From assembly GCF_014650555.1 (NCBI RefSeq), contig NZ_BMVE01000015.1:124001-188000 (forward strand): a stretch of 64,000 nucleotides of DNA. The letters are read 5' to 3'. Below the pieces are notes generated by a model that made no database searches, was not told the DNA's origin, and saw only the letters and a list, made by a program, of their open reading frames with translations. The stretch comes from Streptomyces goshikiensis. GTDB taxonomy: Bacteria > Actinomycetota > Actinomycetes > Streptomycetales > Streptomycetaceae. Position 1 is the first letter of the stretch. The number at the start of each line of letters is the position of its first letter. Below are positions 9,401-17,334 of the stretch, in pieces. The translations under genes and the position numbers were made by a program.

Positions 9401-9581
9401 TGACGGGGTTCCTGGCCCCGCGCTCGCTCCACAGCTCGTCGATGAGGGCATCGCGTGGGACGGGCCGTCCGCCGGCCAGCGTCAGGCGGGCGACGATCGC
9501 CCTGGCGAGGGAACCCGAGAGGGCGATCGGGGATCCGTCGGAGGCAGTCACGTCGAGGCGTCCGAGCAGGCGAAAGTGCAT
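6456..9581 (-). CDS. SARP/AfsR-like transcriptional regulator with BTAD, NTPase and TPR-like regions
   Basis: A 1,041-residue regulator. Residues 1-90 form the OmpR-like winged helix (MHFRLLGRLDVTASDGSPIA and NALQVQMTKLRTAF). The bacterial transcriptional activation domain follows to about residue 245 (HPFREKLRGQLMLALYRSGR). An NB-ARC-like NTPase has Walker A GPGGVGKTR at about 309 and TTIVAFDNCEHVLD at about 388. The C-terminal half is helical, probably TPR. The start is the ATG at 9581, where the winged helix begins; the in-frame upstream extension is non-coding in character. Proteins of this build activate secondary-metabolite clusters or act as global regulators such as AfsR. The PKS at the left edge is a plausible but unproven target. 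Confidence 0.93.
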   Translation of the reverse strand: MHFRLLGRLDVTASDGSPIALSGSLARAIVARLTLAGGRPVPRDALIDELWSERGARNPVNALQVQMTKLRTAFAERGEAGRLAMLAGGYRLALDDEDHVDVTVFETSVRRGRERLRAGAHEEAEELLRSGLDLWRGRALEDLTGMVFEGERRRLDELRLTALEDAAHVGLERGRAQELISELTTLLADHPFREKLRGQLMLALYRSGRHAEALDLFHHGRVLLDAELGLAPSPELRALQSAILEHDPALMTSNVVRSEAAERPPASARSGSGKTEGNLSRSPGPYVGRRGALRALRETIIRERLVTLLGPGGVGKTRLALEALSRPDSPVEALWWIDLAVTGEDGVLAALATTLGLSDASVATDQRPLDFLRRVVSSLENRTTIVAFDNCEHVLDAVAPLVKTLLDACPQLTVVATSREPLGIAYEAHFTVEPMTAEEAGELFTLRAAKINPSFAAGPDARQDVLTLCRRLDGLPLAVELAAAHVRMLSVAEIDRRLDDRFALLVKGERTAPARHRTLRAVLDWSYALLGGAEQEVLSELALRVGGTALDDAERTGPPGPETTGTPTAGHGGGLLPILTQLVDKSMLFTVPGAQGTRFQMLETVREYALARLRTEGRLQQAEERFVSWALDFAAEHSAALHSREQSAHCLHIAEETANLRAGSELLVRQGRAAEALFLESSLGYFWYVSGREEEGIDRLARTLDAYDSEPGTSDPERPPGPREEWALTYTFAWLAWLNHVAGRHESALGYEERYRAAWRQARNPDVAVIGPVYEALYARLTADEDRGDLFARAEAGIAGTAFQWDRAVLQYNWSTYCLHNGDPDAAGEHALYGIEAARAADDPFALAICLTARGDAQESAGRREEARSLWSEASEILRTMDARSRWAYRALRLAYLDIGEGDHDRADRRIAEVERIAAEVISYDLAYAGANLRAVVLAARSRFTEAAAALREVASAEAAPRHRRAVASLALTVCGDGGPADGERLADGRREAAAIIEPLARDAVGLLLTEATERGSTEPGRRYALHERLARSPSVRAAFC

Positions 9582-9699
9582 ACGTGAGTATCCCGTGCCA
9601 GGAGGGGTGAGCCGGCCGTACCCGCACCGGCTCTTGCGTGGTGGTGGGCGGGACCGGTGCGCGGAGCACCGGCCCTGCGGTCTCAAACGGTCTGCCGGT

Positions 9700-9754
9700 C
9701 GGGGCGGACGGGCGCGCTGCCGCCCGCCGGGCGGGTTGGCGCCCGTCCGCCCCG
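9700..9754 (-). terminator. Perfect 16-bp stem-loop downstream of the lipoprotein gene
   Basis: CGGGGCGGACGGGCGC at 9700-9715 pairs exactly with 9739-9754, and the 23-nt loop contains a smaller GC hairpin. It lies just beyond the 3' end of the lipoprotein gene, which reads leftwards, and before the regulator start at 9581. This is consistent with transcription termination between the two genes. Confidence 0.65.
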
Positions 9755-9763
9755 GAGGTTGCG

Positions 9764-10690
9764 TCAGCCGAGGAAGCGGATGGACTTCACGGCCGGGAAC
9801 CCGACGGCGGCCAGGTCCCGCACATCACCCTGGACGAGGAGGGACTTGCCCGTGCAGTTCGGGCCGTCCCAGATCTTGGCCGCGCCGCCTATCCGGAGCG
9901 AGCCGGAGAAGCGGACCGGCTTGCAGTCAGGTCCGGTGATCCCCTCGGCCGGGTCGGCGAAGTCCGCCGAGTCGAAGAACGTGGCGTTCCGCGCGGGCGC
10001 CGCCGGCGCAGTCGTGGAGGTGACAGGAGGGGTGCCGGTGCCACCGGGCTGCCCGGCCTTCTTTCCGTCCGGCGTCACCCCGAACCAGGTGCCGCCCACG
10101 CCCTGCCCGTTGGTGTCGCCGGGCTTGGTGTCCTTGCTGAACAGGTAGACGGGCCAGCCGCCGATCGTCACCTGCAAGGCGCCGTCGCGCGGGATAAAAC
10201 CGATGGCCGAGGGCTGGATCCCGTCGATGAAGACCTTGCCGCCGTTGGCGACCAGGTACGGCGGCCAGGTGTCGGCGCACGCACCGGAGCAGTTGGACTT
10301 CGAAGGGTTCGCCGTGTCCTTGTCGAAGCGGTACAGCGTGAACCCGGCCCCGTTGAGCACCACGGGGTCGAGCGCACCGGCCTTGCCGGAGGACAGCTGC
10401 ACCCACGCGCGGGCCACCGGCTTCTTCGCGGCCGCGGCCACGGCGGGGGCCGCGGCCTCCGCGAGGTCGCCGCTGTTCGGGTCGGCGCCGTTCTGGCGGG
10501 CGGTGCCGCTCAGGAGGGACAGGCCCGCAGCGCCGGCTGCGGCGGCGCTCGGGGAGGCCGCCGCCCCGGCGTCCCCGCTTGCACGGGCGGCGGCCCCGCC
10601 GCTGCCGTCCGTCCCCTCGCAGGCGGAGAGCAGGAGGATTGCGGCGGTCGAGAGGGCAGCGAGCGAAGTGGCACGAGCGGTACGGAACAT
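9764..10690 (-). CDS. Lipoprotein of the COG4315 secreted-repeat type
   Basis: A 308-residue lipoprotein starting MFRTARATSLAALSTAAIL with lipobox LLSAC. The start follows AGGAG by 6 nt. The mature part contains two units of the small repeat seen in COG4315 proteins: GFTLYRFDKDTANPSKSNC followed by CSGACADTWPPYL, and later GWPVYLFSKDTKPGDTNGQG followed by GTWFGVTPDG. The Ala-rich stretch after the lipid anchor is a likely linker. The C-terminal 80 residues are a separate segment with two cysteines. Function is unknown; redox or surface roles have been proposed for relatives. It diverges from the FAD oxidase gene. Confidence 0.85.
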   Translation of the reverse strand: MFRTARATSLAALSTAAILLLSACEGTDGSGGAAARASGDAGAAASPSAAAAGAAGLSLLSGTARQNGADPNSGDLAEAAAPAVAAAAKKPVARAWVQLSSGKAGALDPVVLNGAGFTLYRFDKDTANPSKSNCSGACADTWPPYLVANGGKVFIDGIQPSAIGFIPRDGALQVTIGGWPVYLFSKDTKPGDTNGQGVGGTWFGVTPDGKKAGQPGGTGTPPVTSTTAPAAPARNATFFDSADFADPAEGITGPDCKPVRFSGSLRIGGAAKIWDGPNCTGKSLLVQGDVRDLAAVGFPAVKSIRFLG

Positions 10691-10736
10691 CAGAACTCCT
10701 GGTGACGGTGGCCTGGTTGGCGGCCCCGGCTCCTCC

Positions 10737-10776
10737 GGGGCGATGACACCACCCGTCCGGGGCGGTGGCACCACCC
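10737..10776. promoter_or_regulatory. Two 18-bp direct repeats with 22-bp period upstream of the lipoprotein gene
   Basis: GGGGCGATGACACCACCC at 10737-10754 and GGGGCGGTGGCACCACCC at 10759-10776 agree at 16 of 18 positions and are 22 bp apart, two helical turns. They lie 47 bp upstream of the lipoprotein start in the divergent gap. Direct repeats with 11- or 22-bp period are typical of SARP-type sites, and a SARP-family gene is next door. The gap 10691-11033 shows no gene. Confidence 0.45.
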
Positions 10777-11033
10777 CTGCTACGGACCTCACCCCGGAAA
10801 GGTTCTGACGCCTTGTAGCCCGGGGAGCACCGGCCCGGAAGGAGCGGACCGCGGAGCTGCCCGGGGAGGCGAGCCACCACGGGTGTCCGTCAGCGTGCGG
10901 ACAGTGCCGGGAAAGCGCCGGGACAGCAACCGGCCTTTCGATGCTCCCAGGGCAGGCCGCAGCGCGACGACACCGTCATCGCGGACCCGCCCACCCCCAC
11001 CGGTCACCTCGCCAACGAAGGACGGCACAGCAC

Positions 11034-12458
11034 ATGAGCCAGGAATCCACGCACACCCTGATCCAGCAGGCCGTCGAAGAGCTGGAGCAGCTCAAAGCGA
11101 ATGTCTCGGGGAGGGTCTGCACCCCCGGCGACCCCCACTACGCGCGGGAAGTGTCCGCGTTCAACCTGCGCTCGCAGATCCGCCCCGCGTTCGTGGTCGC
11201 CGCCGAGACGCCCGAAGACGTGCAGATCGCGGTCCGGTTCGCCGCCGCCCACGGGCTCGCGGTGGGCGTCCTGTCGACCGGGCACCACGCCTTCCCGCCG
11301 CAGACGAGCCACGGAGCCGTCCTGATCACCACCCGCACCATGCGGACCGTACGGATCGACGCGGCAACGGCGAGCGCCCGCGTCGGGGCCGGGGCGCTGT
11401 GGAGTGACGTGGTCGGGCCGGCCCAGCGCTACGGACTGGCCCCGCTGAACGGCTCCAGCGCCGGTGTGGGTGTCGTCGGATACACGCTCGGCGGCGGCCT
11501 CAGCCCGGTCCTGGGCCGTGCCTACGGCTGGGCCGCCGATCACGTCCGCGCCATCGACGTCGTCACGGCCGACGGCGAACTGCGCCACGTCACCGAGCAG
11601 TCGGACCCCGCCTTGTTCTGGGGACTTCGCGGAGGCGGCAGCAACCTGGGCATCGTGACGTCCCTGGAGTTCGACCTGTTCCCGGTCACCACCTTCTACG
11701 GCGGCGGCATCTTCCACCCGGCGGAGCACGCCGAGGCCGTGCTGCACGCCTACCGGCAGGTCGTGGAGAACGCTCCCGACGAGCTGACGGTCTCGGTCGC
11801 CCTGCTGAACTTCCCGCCGATCCCAGAGGTCCCGGAGCTGCTGCGCGGCCGGTTCACCGTTCACGTCCGGGTGGCCTACCTCGGCTCGGACACCGAGGCG
11901 GAGGCGCTCATCGCACCGTTGCGCGCGGTCGGCGCCCCGCTGGCGGACACGGTCGGCCGGCGCGGCTACGACACGTTCGCCGAGGTGCACCAGGACCCGA
12001 CGGACCCGGCTCCGTACGAGGACCGCAGCGTGCTGCTGACGGAGCTGACCCCCGAGGTGGTCGCGGCGGTGCTGGAACGGGTCGGACCGGCCTCCGGCAG
12101 TGTGGTCACCGTGCTGGAGATCCGGCACCTGGCCGGCGCCCTGAGCCGGGAAGCAGGCCTGCCCAGCGCCGCGGGCGCACGGGACGCCGCCTTCATGGTG
12201 TGGGGTGCGACGGTGGGTCCGCCGGAGGTGGTCGAAGCCGGAACCGGGGACATGAACACGCTGCTCAAGGACCTCACTCCCTGGTCCACCGGGCGCCTGT
12301 ACCAGAACTTCACGTCCCGGGAGGCCGTCGCTTCCGACGTGTTCGCCCCGGACGTCCTGGCCCGCCTGCAGCGCATCAAGCAGCAGTACGACCCGCGGAA
12401 CGTCTTCCGTGCCCACAACCACAACATCGCGCCGACACCGGGCCCCGCCGCGCGCTGA
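11034..12458 (+). CDS. FAD-linked oxidase (berberine-bridge-enzyme type)
   Basis: A 474-residue flavoenzyme. The PP-loop FAD-binding domain spans about residues 45-215, with FVVAAETPEDVQIAVRFAA and LSTGHHAFPP; one of the two adjacent histidines is the likely covalent flavin attachment site. The motif GVVGYTLGGGLSP replaces the Cys-containing segment of bicovalent enzymes, so attachment is probably through His only. The BBE C-terminal motif is YDPRNVFRAHNHNI. Such oxidases act in natural-product tailoring or sugar and alcohol oxidation. The start is the ATG at 11034 (AAGGA about 12 nt upstream), not the longer frame opening at 10941. It diverges from the lipoprotein gene. Confidence 0.9.
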   Translation: MSQESTHTLIQQAVEELEQLKANVSGRVCTPGDPHYAREVSAFNLRSQIRPAFVVAAETPEDVQIAVRFAAAHGLAVGVLSTGHHAFPPQTSHGAVLITTRTMRTVRIDAATASARVGAGALWSDVVGPAQRYGLAPLNGSSAGVGVVGYTLGGGLSPVLGRAYGWAADHVRAIDVVTADGELRHVTEQSDPALFWGLRGGGSNLGIVTSLEFDLFPVTTFYGGGIFHPAEHAEAVLHAYRQVVENAPDELTVSVALLNFPPIPEVPELLRGRFTVHVRVAYLGSDTEAEALIAPLRAVGAPLADTVGRRGYDTFAEVHQDPTDPAPYEDRSVLLTELTPEVVAAVLERVGPASGSVVTVLEIRHLAGALSREAGLPSAAGARDAAFMVWGATVGPPEVVEAGTGDMNTLLKDLTPWSTGRLYQNFTSREAVASDVFAPDVLARLQRIKQQYDPRNVFRAHNHNIAPTPGPAAR

Positions 12459-12593
12459 CCTTCGACACTGCGGCTCACCGGGACAGCCTGGTGGTGGACT
12501 CAGGCTGTGCGGCGGTGACGCAGCGCATGGCGGCGCCGCCGCTCAGACCGAACAGCCGCATGAGGGGAGATCCGAAGGGCGATCATTGACTTC

Positions 12594-13288
12594 ATGGACC
12601 ATCCCGTGCCTCTCAGCAGTTTCGGACTGCGGTTCGCCGTACCGCAGCGCCCTCACGCGATGGAGCAGTGGGCGGAGGTGCGTCCGCTCGCCGACGGCCG
12701 GGACCTGCTGGCGGAGATCCACCCGGACGGCACGTCAAGCTGCTCAAGCCGGCATTTGATCGGCCCTGTCAGGGGATGGCCCTTCGCGGCCTTGGACGAA
12801 CCGCGCCGGGTCGAGCTGTCCAACAACGACTGCGTCACCAGCTGTTGCGGGGGCATCTTCGTCACCATCCGACGCCAGGGCGACCGCGTGCTCTGGACGT
12901 CTGGGAGAACACGGAGGACAACCGGGATCCCCTTCCCGCTGACCTGCACTTCGACGCGGCCCAGTACGACGCCGAACTGGCCAGGGCAGGCTCGGATGTC
13001 AGCTGGGAGGGACCCGTGGACACCGCGGCCCGGCTGCTGGCCCAGGAACTCGCCGACCACACGGGCCCGGAGGCCGGAGAGCACGCGGTGCTCTCCATCA
13101 CACCCGAGCGCACGGATCCCCCACGCGTGACGGTCCGCATGCGCCGCCGCGATGCTCCACGGACACCTGGAGAGGATCTGGTCCACGAACTGCTCTTGAC
13201 CGATCGGGAACCCGTCCAAGAACTCGTCCAGCGGCTCGTCCTCAGGCTCACGGCCCAGGACCACGGCGACCCGTCCGGTCCGCGGTGA
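12594..13288 (+). pseudogene. Hypothetical protein gene broken by a frameshift near 12,900
   Basis: The 5' part, read from ATG 12594, gives a coherent protein through VELSNNDCVTSCCGGIFVTI and GDRVLW. At about 12,895-12,905 coherence moves to the other frame, which continues VWENTEDNRDPLPADLHFDA and AAQYDAELARA to a stop at 13288. One missing base after the TGG of VLW would restore a single ~230-residue protein. The family looks like a small Streptomyces protein with a C-C-G-G motif that I cannot name. Either the gene is decayed or the assembly has a single-base indel; both halves keep good codon usage, which favours a recent or artefactual break. Confidence 0.65.
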
Positions 13289-13378
13289 GTGCCCTGTCGC
13301 TGACCTCCTGCACCTACTGAGACCAGACTGCACCTGGCCGTCGAGCAGGGCCAGAAGCCCATTTCGGCCGGTGGTCTT

Positions 13379-13822
13379 TCACTGATCCTTCGCTTCGAAT
13401 GCCTGGGCGACGGCCAGGCTGTCCTCGTAGACATGGTGCCGGGTGACAAGGCCGTCTGTGACGGTGAGATGCAGAGCGAACCGCGCCTTGTAGGCACGTC
13501 CGGTGGGCCGGGCGGTCTGACGAATCTCGCCCAGCACGACCGCGTCGCTTCCGTCGACAAGGATGCGCTCGACCTCGGTCGCCACGTGCTCCGGCACGTG
13601 GTACTCGGCAAGCTCGCGATAGTGGGCGGCCGCGTCAGCCCGGGTGGACCGGTGACGGATCCACGGTGTGGCAGTACGGCCGTGCTCGGCCTCCGGCCAG
13701 TCGAGCTTCCAGTCACCCTGCTCGGCGTACAGCTCGGCGATGCGCTCGGGGTTGCCCTCGCCAATCCTGCGCAGCAACTCCTCCACCACAGTGCGCGTGT
13801 TCGATGGTGTGGCTATGGACAT
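13379..13822 (-). CDS. SnoaL-like / nuclear transport factor 2-fold protein
   Basis: A 147-residue protein beginning MSIATPSNTRTVVEELLRRI, with GGAGGAG 6 nt upstream of the ATG. The pattern is that of NTF2-like SnoaL proteins: an N-terminal helix pair (LRRIGEGNPERIAELYAEQG), a central segment DAAAHYRELAEYHVPEHVAT, and closing strands EIRQTARPTGRAYKARFAL and HLTVTDGLVTRHHVYEDS. Members include polyketide cyclases and small-molecule isomerases, but many have no known substrate. Upstream in-frame extension to 14227 looks non-coding. Confidence 0.8.
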   Translation of the reverse strand: MSIATPSNTRTVVEELLRRIGEGNPERIAELYAEQGDWKLDWPEAEHGRTATPWIRHRSTRADAAAHYRELAEYHVPEHVATEVERILVDGSDAVVLGEIRQTARPTGRAYKARFALHLTVTDGLVTRHHVYEDSLAVAQAFEAKDQ

Positions 13823-14286
13823 GGCTGGCTCCTCCGTCCTGGTCCGCGTCCTCCGACGCGGAGAGATCACCAACCCTGCCAGCACGGGCACGCCGAGACC
13901 ATTACCTCGAACGTAAGGCGAGCGGATCACGAAGATCCACTTTCGATACGCGCCCCAATTGGCGGACGAGCGCTTGAGATGGCGGGGGAGGCCTTGCGTC
14001 AGTGGTCGCGGCAAGGGCGCCGTCGCGCTCCTGAGCGGGGAAAACCACTTTGGGGCACCGGGTGGACCTGGCAGGCTTGCGCGGTGATCGTTGAGATGGC
14101 TCCTCGCTTCCTGACCAGGGACGACGTGGACCCCACCCGTCAAGCCGACGACGGCAACGCCCGCTCCGCTCGGCATCGAGCTGAGCGCCTCAGTGGGGTC
14201 GCCTGAGCTCCAGGCGCTGCACAGCAAGGCAGACCAGCAGGTGGGTGCCGACCGGTTGCACCGAAGCCGATCACTAGGCTCCCGCC
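13823..14286. other. Intergenic, no gene recognised
   Basis: This 464-bp gap separates the divergent SnoaL-like and DUF2199-type genes. Open frames here do not show coherent protein character. A TAGGCT box at 14275-14280 probably serves the downstream gene. Confidence 0.5.
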
Positions 14287-14814
14287 ATGACCAGTGATCT
14301 CGGATTCAGCTGCTCGTGCTGCGGCGCGCACCACCCTGAGCTGCCCATGAACTACACGGCCGAGGCCCCATTCGTCTGGGATCCGGCCTTCGCCGACGCC
14401 GACGACTGCCTGCTCTCGTCAGACCAGTGCGTGATCCAGGCGGAGCACTACTTCGTCAAAGGCCTGATCGAGATACCGGTGATCGGTAGCGACGAGGTGT
14501 TCTCCTGGGGTGCGTGGGTGTCTCTCAGTCGCGAGAACTTCTCCCGCGCGGCGGACCTGTGGGACACGCCAGGCCGGGAGTCCGAAGAGCCGTACTTCGG
14601 CTGGCTCACAACCGACCTGCTCGTCTACTCGCCCACGACCCTCAACCTCAAGACCCACGTCCACACCCGCCCGATCGGCCAGCGTCCCCTCATCGAGCTC
14701 GAACCCACCGACCACCCTCTCGCCGTTGAACAGCGCACGGGGATCACCCAGGACCGCGTGCGGGATATCGCCGCGGCAGTGCTGCACCCCTCCCGCGGCG
14801 AGAGGCGGAAGTGA
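14287..14814 (+). CDS. DUF2199-type protein
   Basis: A 175-residue cytosolic protein with an N-terminal CSCCGAHHPELP, which may bind zinc. It has the family core LLSSDQCVIQAEHYFVKGLI and VIGSDEVFSWGAWVSLSREN. This pattern matches DUF2199 as I remember it. Function is unknown. The start codon is immediately preceded by CCCGCC with no ribosome binding site, while TAGGCT sits 6 nt upstream, so the mRNA is probably leaderless. Confidence 0.8.
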   Translation: MTSDLGFSCSCCGAHHPELPMNYTAEAPFVWDPAFADADDCLLSSDQCVIQAEHYFVKGLIEIPVIGSDEVFSWGAWVSLSRENFSRAADLWDTPGRESEEPYFGWLTTDLLVYSPTTLNLKTHVHTRPIGQRPLIELEPTDHPLAVEQRTGITQDRVRDIAAAVLHPSRGERRK

Positions 14815-14961
14815 CGGGGGCAAGGCGGCTGCCGCACGGGCGGGGGCGACCGTGATGTGGATCACAGGGGCTGGACCTCAGCCTTGGTTGAGGGAGCAGG
14901 GTTCTGTGCAGCAGGGGCGCCCCGCAGGGTGGCCCAGGACCTGCCTATCAAGGAGCCTTTG

Positions 14962-15852
14962 ATGTCTGACAGCCGTGTCATTGTGGTGACTGGTGCGACC
15001 GGACGGCAGGGCGGTGCCACCGCACGCGCACTGCTCTCTCGCGGCTGGACCGTGCACGCACTGGTCCGTGACCCGAACAAGCCCGAGGCGCTGGCGCTGA
15101 AGGAGGCCGGCGCCGTCCTGGTCCGCGGCAACCTGGACGACGTGGCATCACTGGACACAGCCCTGCGCGGCGCGTACGGGGTGTTCAGCGTGCAGACCTT
15201 CGCTGGACCGGACGGCTTCGCCGGCGAGATCCGGCAGGGCAAGGCCGTTGCGGAGGCGGCCGCCCGCGCGGGTGTCGCGCACTTCGTCTACAGCTCGGTC
15301 GATGGCGCCGACCGCCCCGGCCAGGTGCGGCACTTCGCCAGCAAAGGTGAAGTCGAGCGGCACATCATGACGCTCGGTCTGCCCGCGACGATCCTGCGGC
15401 CAACCTTCTTCATCACCAACTTCGAGCACTTGGGCCCCCAGTGGGTGGACGGCGAGCTCACGCTGACGATGGCGCTGGCCCCGGACACGAAGCTACAGAT
15501 GATCACTCCGGGCGACATCGGAAGCATCGCCGCCGATGCATTCGACACCCCGGGCGACTACCTGGGGCGCACCGTCGAGATCGCCGCGGACGAGCTGACC
15601 GGCCCACAGCTGGCCGAAGCCTTCGCTCGCGCCGCCGCCCGTCCGGTGCACTTCACCTCCCAGCCGATCGAGCAGGTACGCGCCCACAGCGAGGAGCTGG
15701 CCGCCATGTTCGACTGGTTCAACACGGTCGGCTTCAAGGCCGACCTGGCGACGCTGCGTGCACAGCACCCCGGGCTGACGTCCCTGGAAGCGTGGGTGGA
15801 CGCATACTGGTCAGCGCCTGCCGCACCTGCCGCACCAGCCCTCGTGGCCTGA
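14962..15852 (+). CDS. NmrA-family NAD(P)-binding protein
   Basis: A 296-residue atypical SDR of the NmrA/HSCARG type. The N-terminal Rossmann motif is VVTGATGRQGGATARALL, followed by VHALVRDPNKPEA (NADP-recognition strand) and a GNLDD turn. Further landmarks are VAHFVYSSVDGADRPGQVRH and LGLPATILRPTFFITNFEH. Such proteins act as redox sensors or as reductases. AAGGAG lies 7 nt before the ATG. Convergent with the AraC gene, only 28 bp apart. Confidence 0.9.
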   Translation: MSDSRVIVVTGATGRQGGATARALLSRGWTVHALVRDPNKPEALALKEAGAVLVRGNLDDVASLDTALRGAYGVFSVQTFAGPDGFAGEIRQGKAVAEAAARAGVAHFVYSSVDGADRPGQVRHFASKGEVERHIMTLGLPATILRPTFFITNFEHLGPQWVDGELTLTMALAPDTKLQMITPGDIGSIAADAFDTPGDYLGRTVEIAADELTGPQLAEAFARAAARPVHFTSQPIEQVRAHSEELAAMFDWFNTVGFKADLATLRAQHPGLTSLEAWVDAYWSAPAAPAAPALVA

Positions 15853-15880
15853 GGCACGCGCAACCGAGGCTGGAGACGCT

Positions 15881-16879
15881 CTAGAAGGCGTCCGCCCCGG
15901 CCAGGTCTTCCGCCCGGGCCTGCCCGCGGAAGGCCGCGGGCGGCACGCCGTAAGCCTCGCGGAACGCCCGGCTGAACGCGGACGCGTGCCGGAAGCCCCG
16001 CCGGGCGCCGATGACGTGCACGGGCACCTCCTGGTGCAGCGGGTCCGCCAGGTCCTGGCGTGCCCGCGCGAGCCGCTGGCCCTGAAGGAAGGCCGCGACC
16101 GTCACCCCGTCCCCCTCCTGCTGGAACACCCGGTGGAGGTAGCTGACGGAGATGTGGTGGGCGGCGGCGATCGCGGGGACGTCCAGCAGCGGATCGTCGG
16201 CGTTGTCCCGGATGAAGGCCATCACGCGGAGCGCCAGTGCGCGACGGTGCGTCTCCGGGGTCAAGGACCGGTCCGCTTCGAGGACGCCGGCGAAGAGCGA
16301 GGCTACGAGATCGGCCAGTACGCCGCTCAGGCGCGGGCCCTCCGCTTCCCGATAGGACCGGCTGTCCTTGGTCACCTGGTCGAGGAAGGTGGCCACCAGG
16401 GCCCCCATTCCCTCCCGAGCCGAGATGCGCTTGCCGATGACCCGGCCGGCGATGTGCGGGGGCAGCGGCAGCAGCGCCTTGGGTACCTCGACCCCGATGA
16501 TCTCGACGCAATGCGGGCCGGAACTGATCTCGAACGGCCGTGACGTGTCACTGGTGTGGATGTCGGACACACCGTGCACCACGGTGTCCTTGCCCAGCGT
16601 CACCGCTCCCGCCCCGCGTTTGATCAGCGAGAGGTGGAACGCCTCGGGGTCCGACCTCGCTATCAGCTTCGGTGTGCGCTGGAAGGTCAGGGGACGGCAT
16701 TCCATCGGATAGACCGCGATCCCGCCGAGCGAGATGACGCGCTGGTTCACCCAGAAGTCGGCGGCGTGCTCACTGCGCATCTCCATGGGCGCATGCGTTT
16801 CCGACATCAGGGCCCGCCAGCTCTCGAAACGGTCGGCGGGCGCTAGTTCCGCGCTGCGGAACGCTCTCTCGGGCAGCAT
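15881..16879 (-). CDS. AraC-family transcriptional regulator
   Basis: A 332-residue regulator. The N-terminal two-thirds form an AraC_binding_2-like domain (RFESWRALMSETHAPMEMRS, IKRGAGAVTLGKDTVVHGV). The C-terminal ~100 residues hold the paired helix-turn-helix: PLLDVPAIAAAHHISVSYLH, then VIGARRGFRHASAFSRAFRE and YGVPPAAFRG. The start is the ATG at 16879 (MLPERAFRS); the open frame beyond it is GC-rich non-coding sequence. Targets unknown, although the NmrA gene it faces convergently is not an obvious one. Confidence 0.88.
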   Translation of the reverse strand: MLPERAFRSAELAPADRFESWRALMSETHAPMEMRSEHAADFWVNQRVISLGGIAVYPMECRPLTFQRTPKLIARSDPEAFHLSLIKRGAGAVTLGKDTVVHGVSDIHTSDTSRPFEISSGPHCVEIIGVEVPKALLPLPPHIAGRVIGKRISAREGMGALVATFLDQVTKDSRSYREAEGPRLSGVLADLVASLFAGVLEADRSLTPETHRRALALRVMAFIRDNADDPLLDVPAIAAAHHISVSYLHRVFQQEGDGVTVAAFLQGQRLARARQDLADPLHQEVPVHVIGARRGFRHASAFSRAFREAYGVPPAAFRGQARAEDLAGADAF

Positions 16880-17081
16880 GATCACGGGTTTACACCGGCC
16901 GTGGCGGCCCGCGCAACAAGAGCCGGGCCCCGGGGTGCGGGCGGCGGGGCGACTCTCCGTCAAGACACTGTGCACGCGAGGCCAATGCGCGGTGCTCCAG
17001 GGCTTGGCAGAGTAGGCGCCAGAGGGTCGGTGAGGGGACGGGAAACCGGAGCCCCCGCCGACGACCGGGGCCTCTCGCTGT

Positions 17082-17144
17082 CCCGGCACTGAGCTGACGC
17101 CGCCCGAGGACGGGGGTTTCGGGCGGCGTCAGCCCAGTGCCGGG
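17082..17144. terminator. Long hairpin: 26-bp inverted repeat, 25 of 26 paired
   Basis: The arm at 17082-17107, beginning CCCGGCACTG, pairs with 17119-17144 with a single mismatch and an 11-nt G-rich loop. It stands in the 455-bp gap between the AraC start and the metallopeptidase stop. It probably ends transcripts arriving from the metallopeptidase gene or from outside. No gene is seen in 16880-17334. Confidence 0.6.
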
Positions 17145-17334
17145 AACAGTCCGCCTGGGCCGTTTCCATCGGATCACCCAGATGAAGATGGCCGGTTGAT
17201 GCAGCGTTCGACGGTGTTCCGCCCCTTGTCGACCGCGCGGTCGAAGGCGGGTGGGGCCTGCCGCCACGGCGGCCGAGCCGCTTACGGTTCGTGGGGGGCT
17301 TGACCGCCGGCAGCCCGGCCCGCGCGGGACGGGC

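Noticed and set aside
10941..11033. Longer start for the FAD oxidase
   Set aside because: The added 31 residues are His/Arg-rich without structure, and the ATG at 11034 has an AAGGA sequence upstream.
11004..12422. 472-codon minus-strand open frame opposite the FAD oxidase
   Set aside because: No motifs and an Arg/Val-rich low-complexity translation; the plus strand is clearly the coding one.
13433..14206. 257-codon plus-strand frame across the SnoaL-like gene
   Set aside because: Mostly antisense to a recognised gene and lacks any family pattern; the remaining part is intergenic in character.
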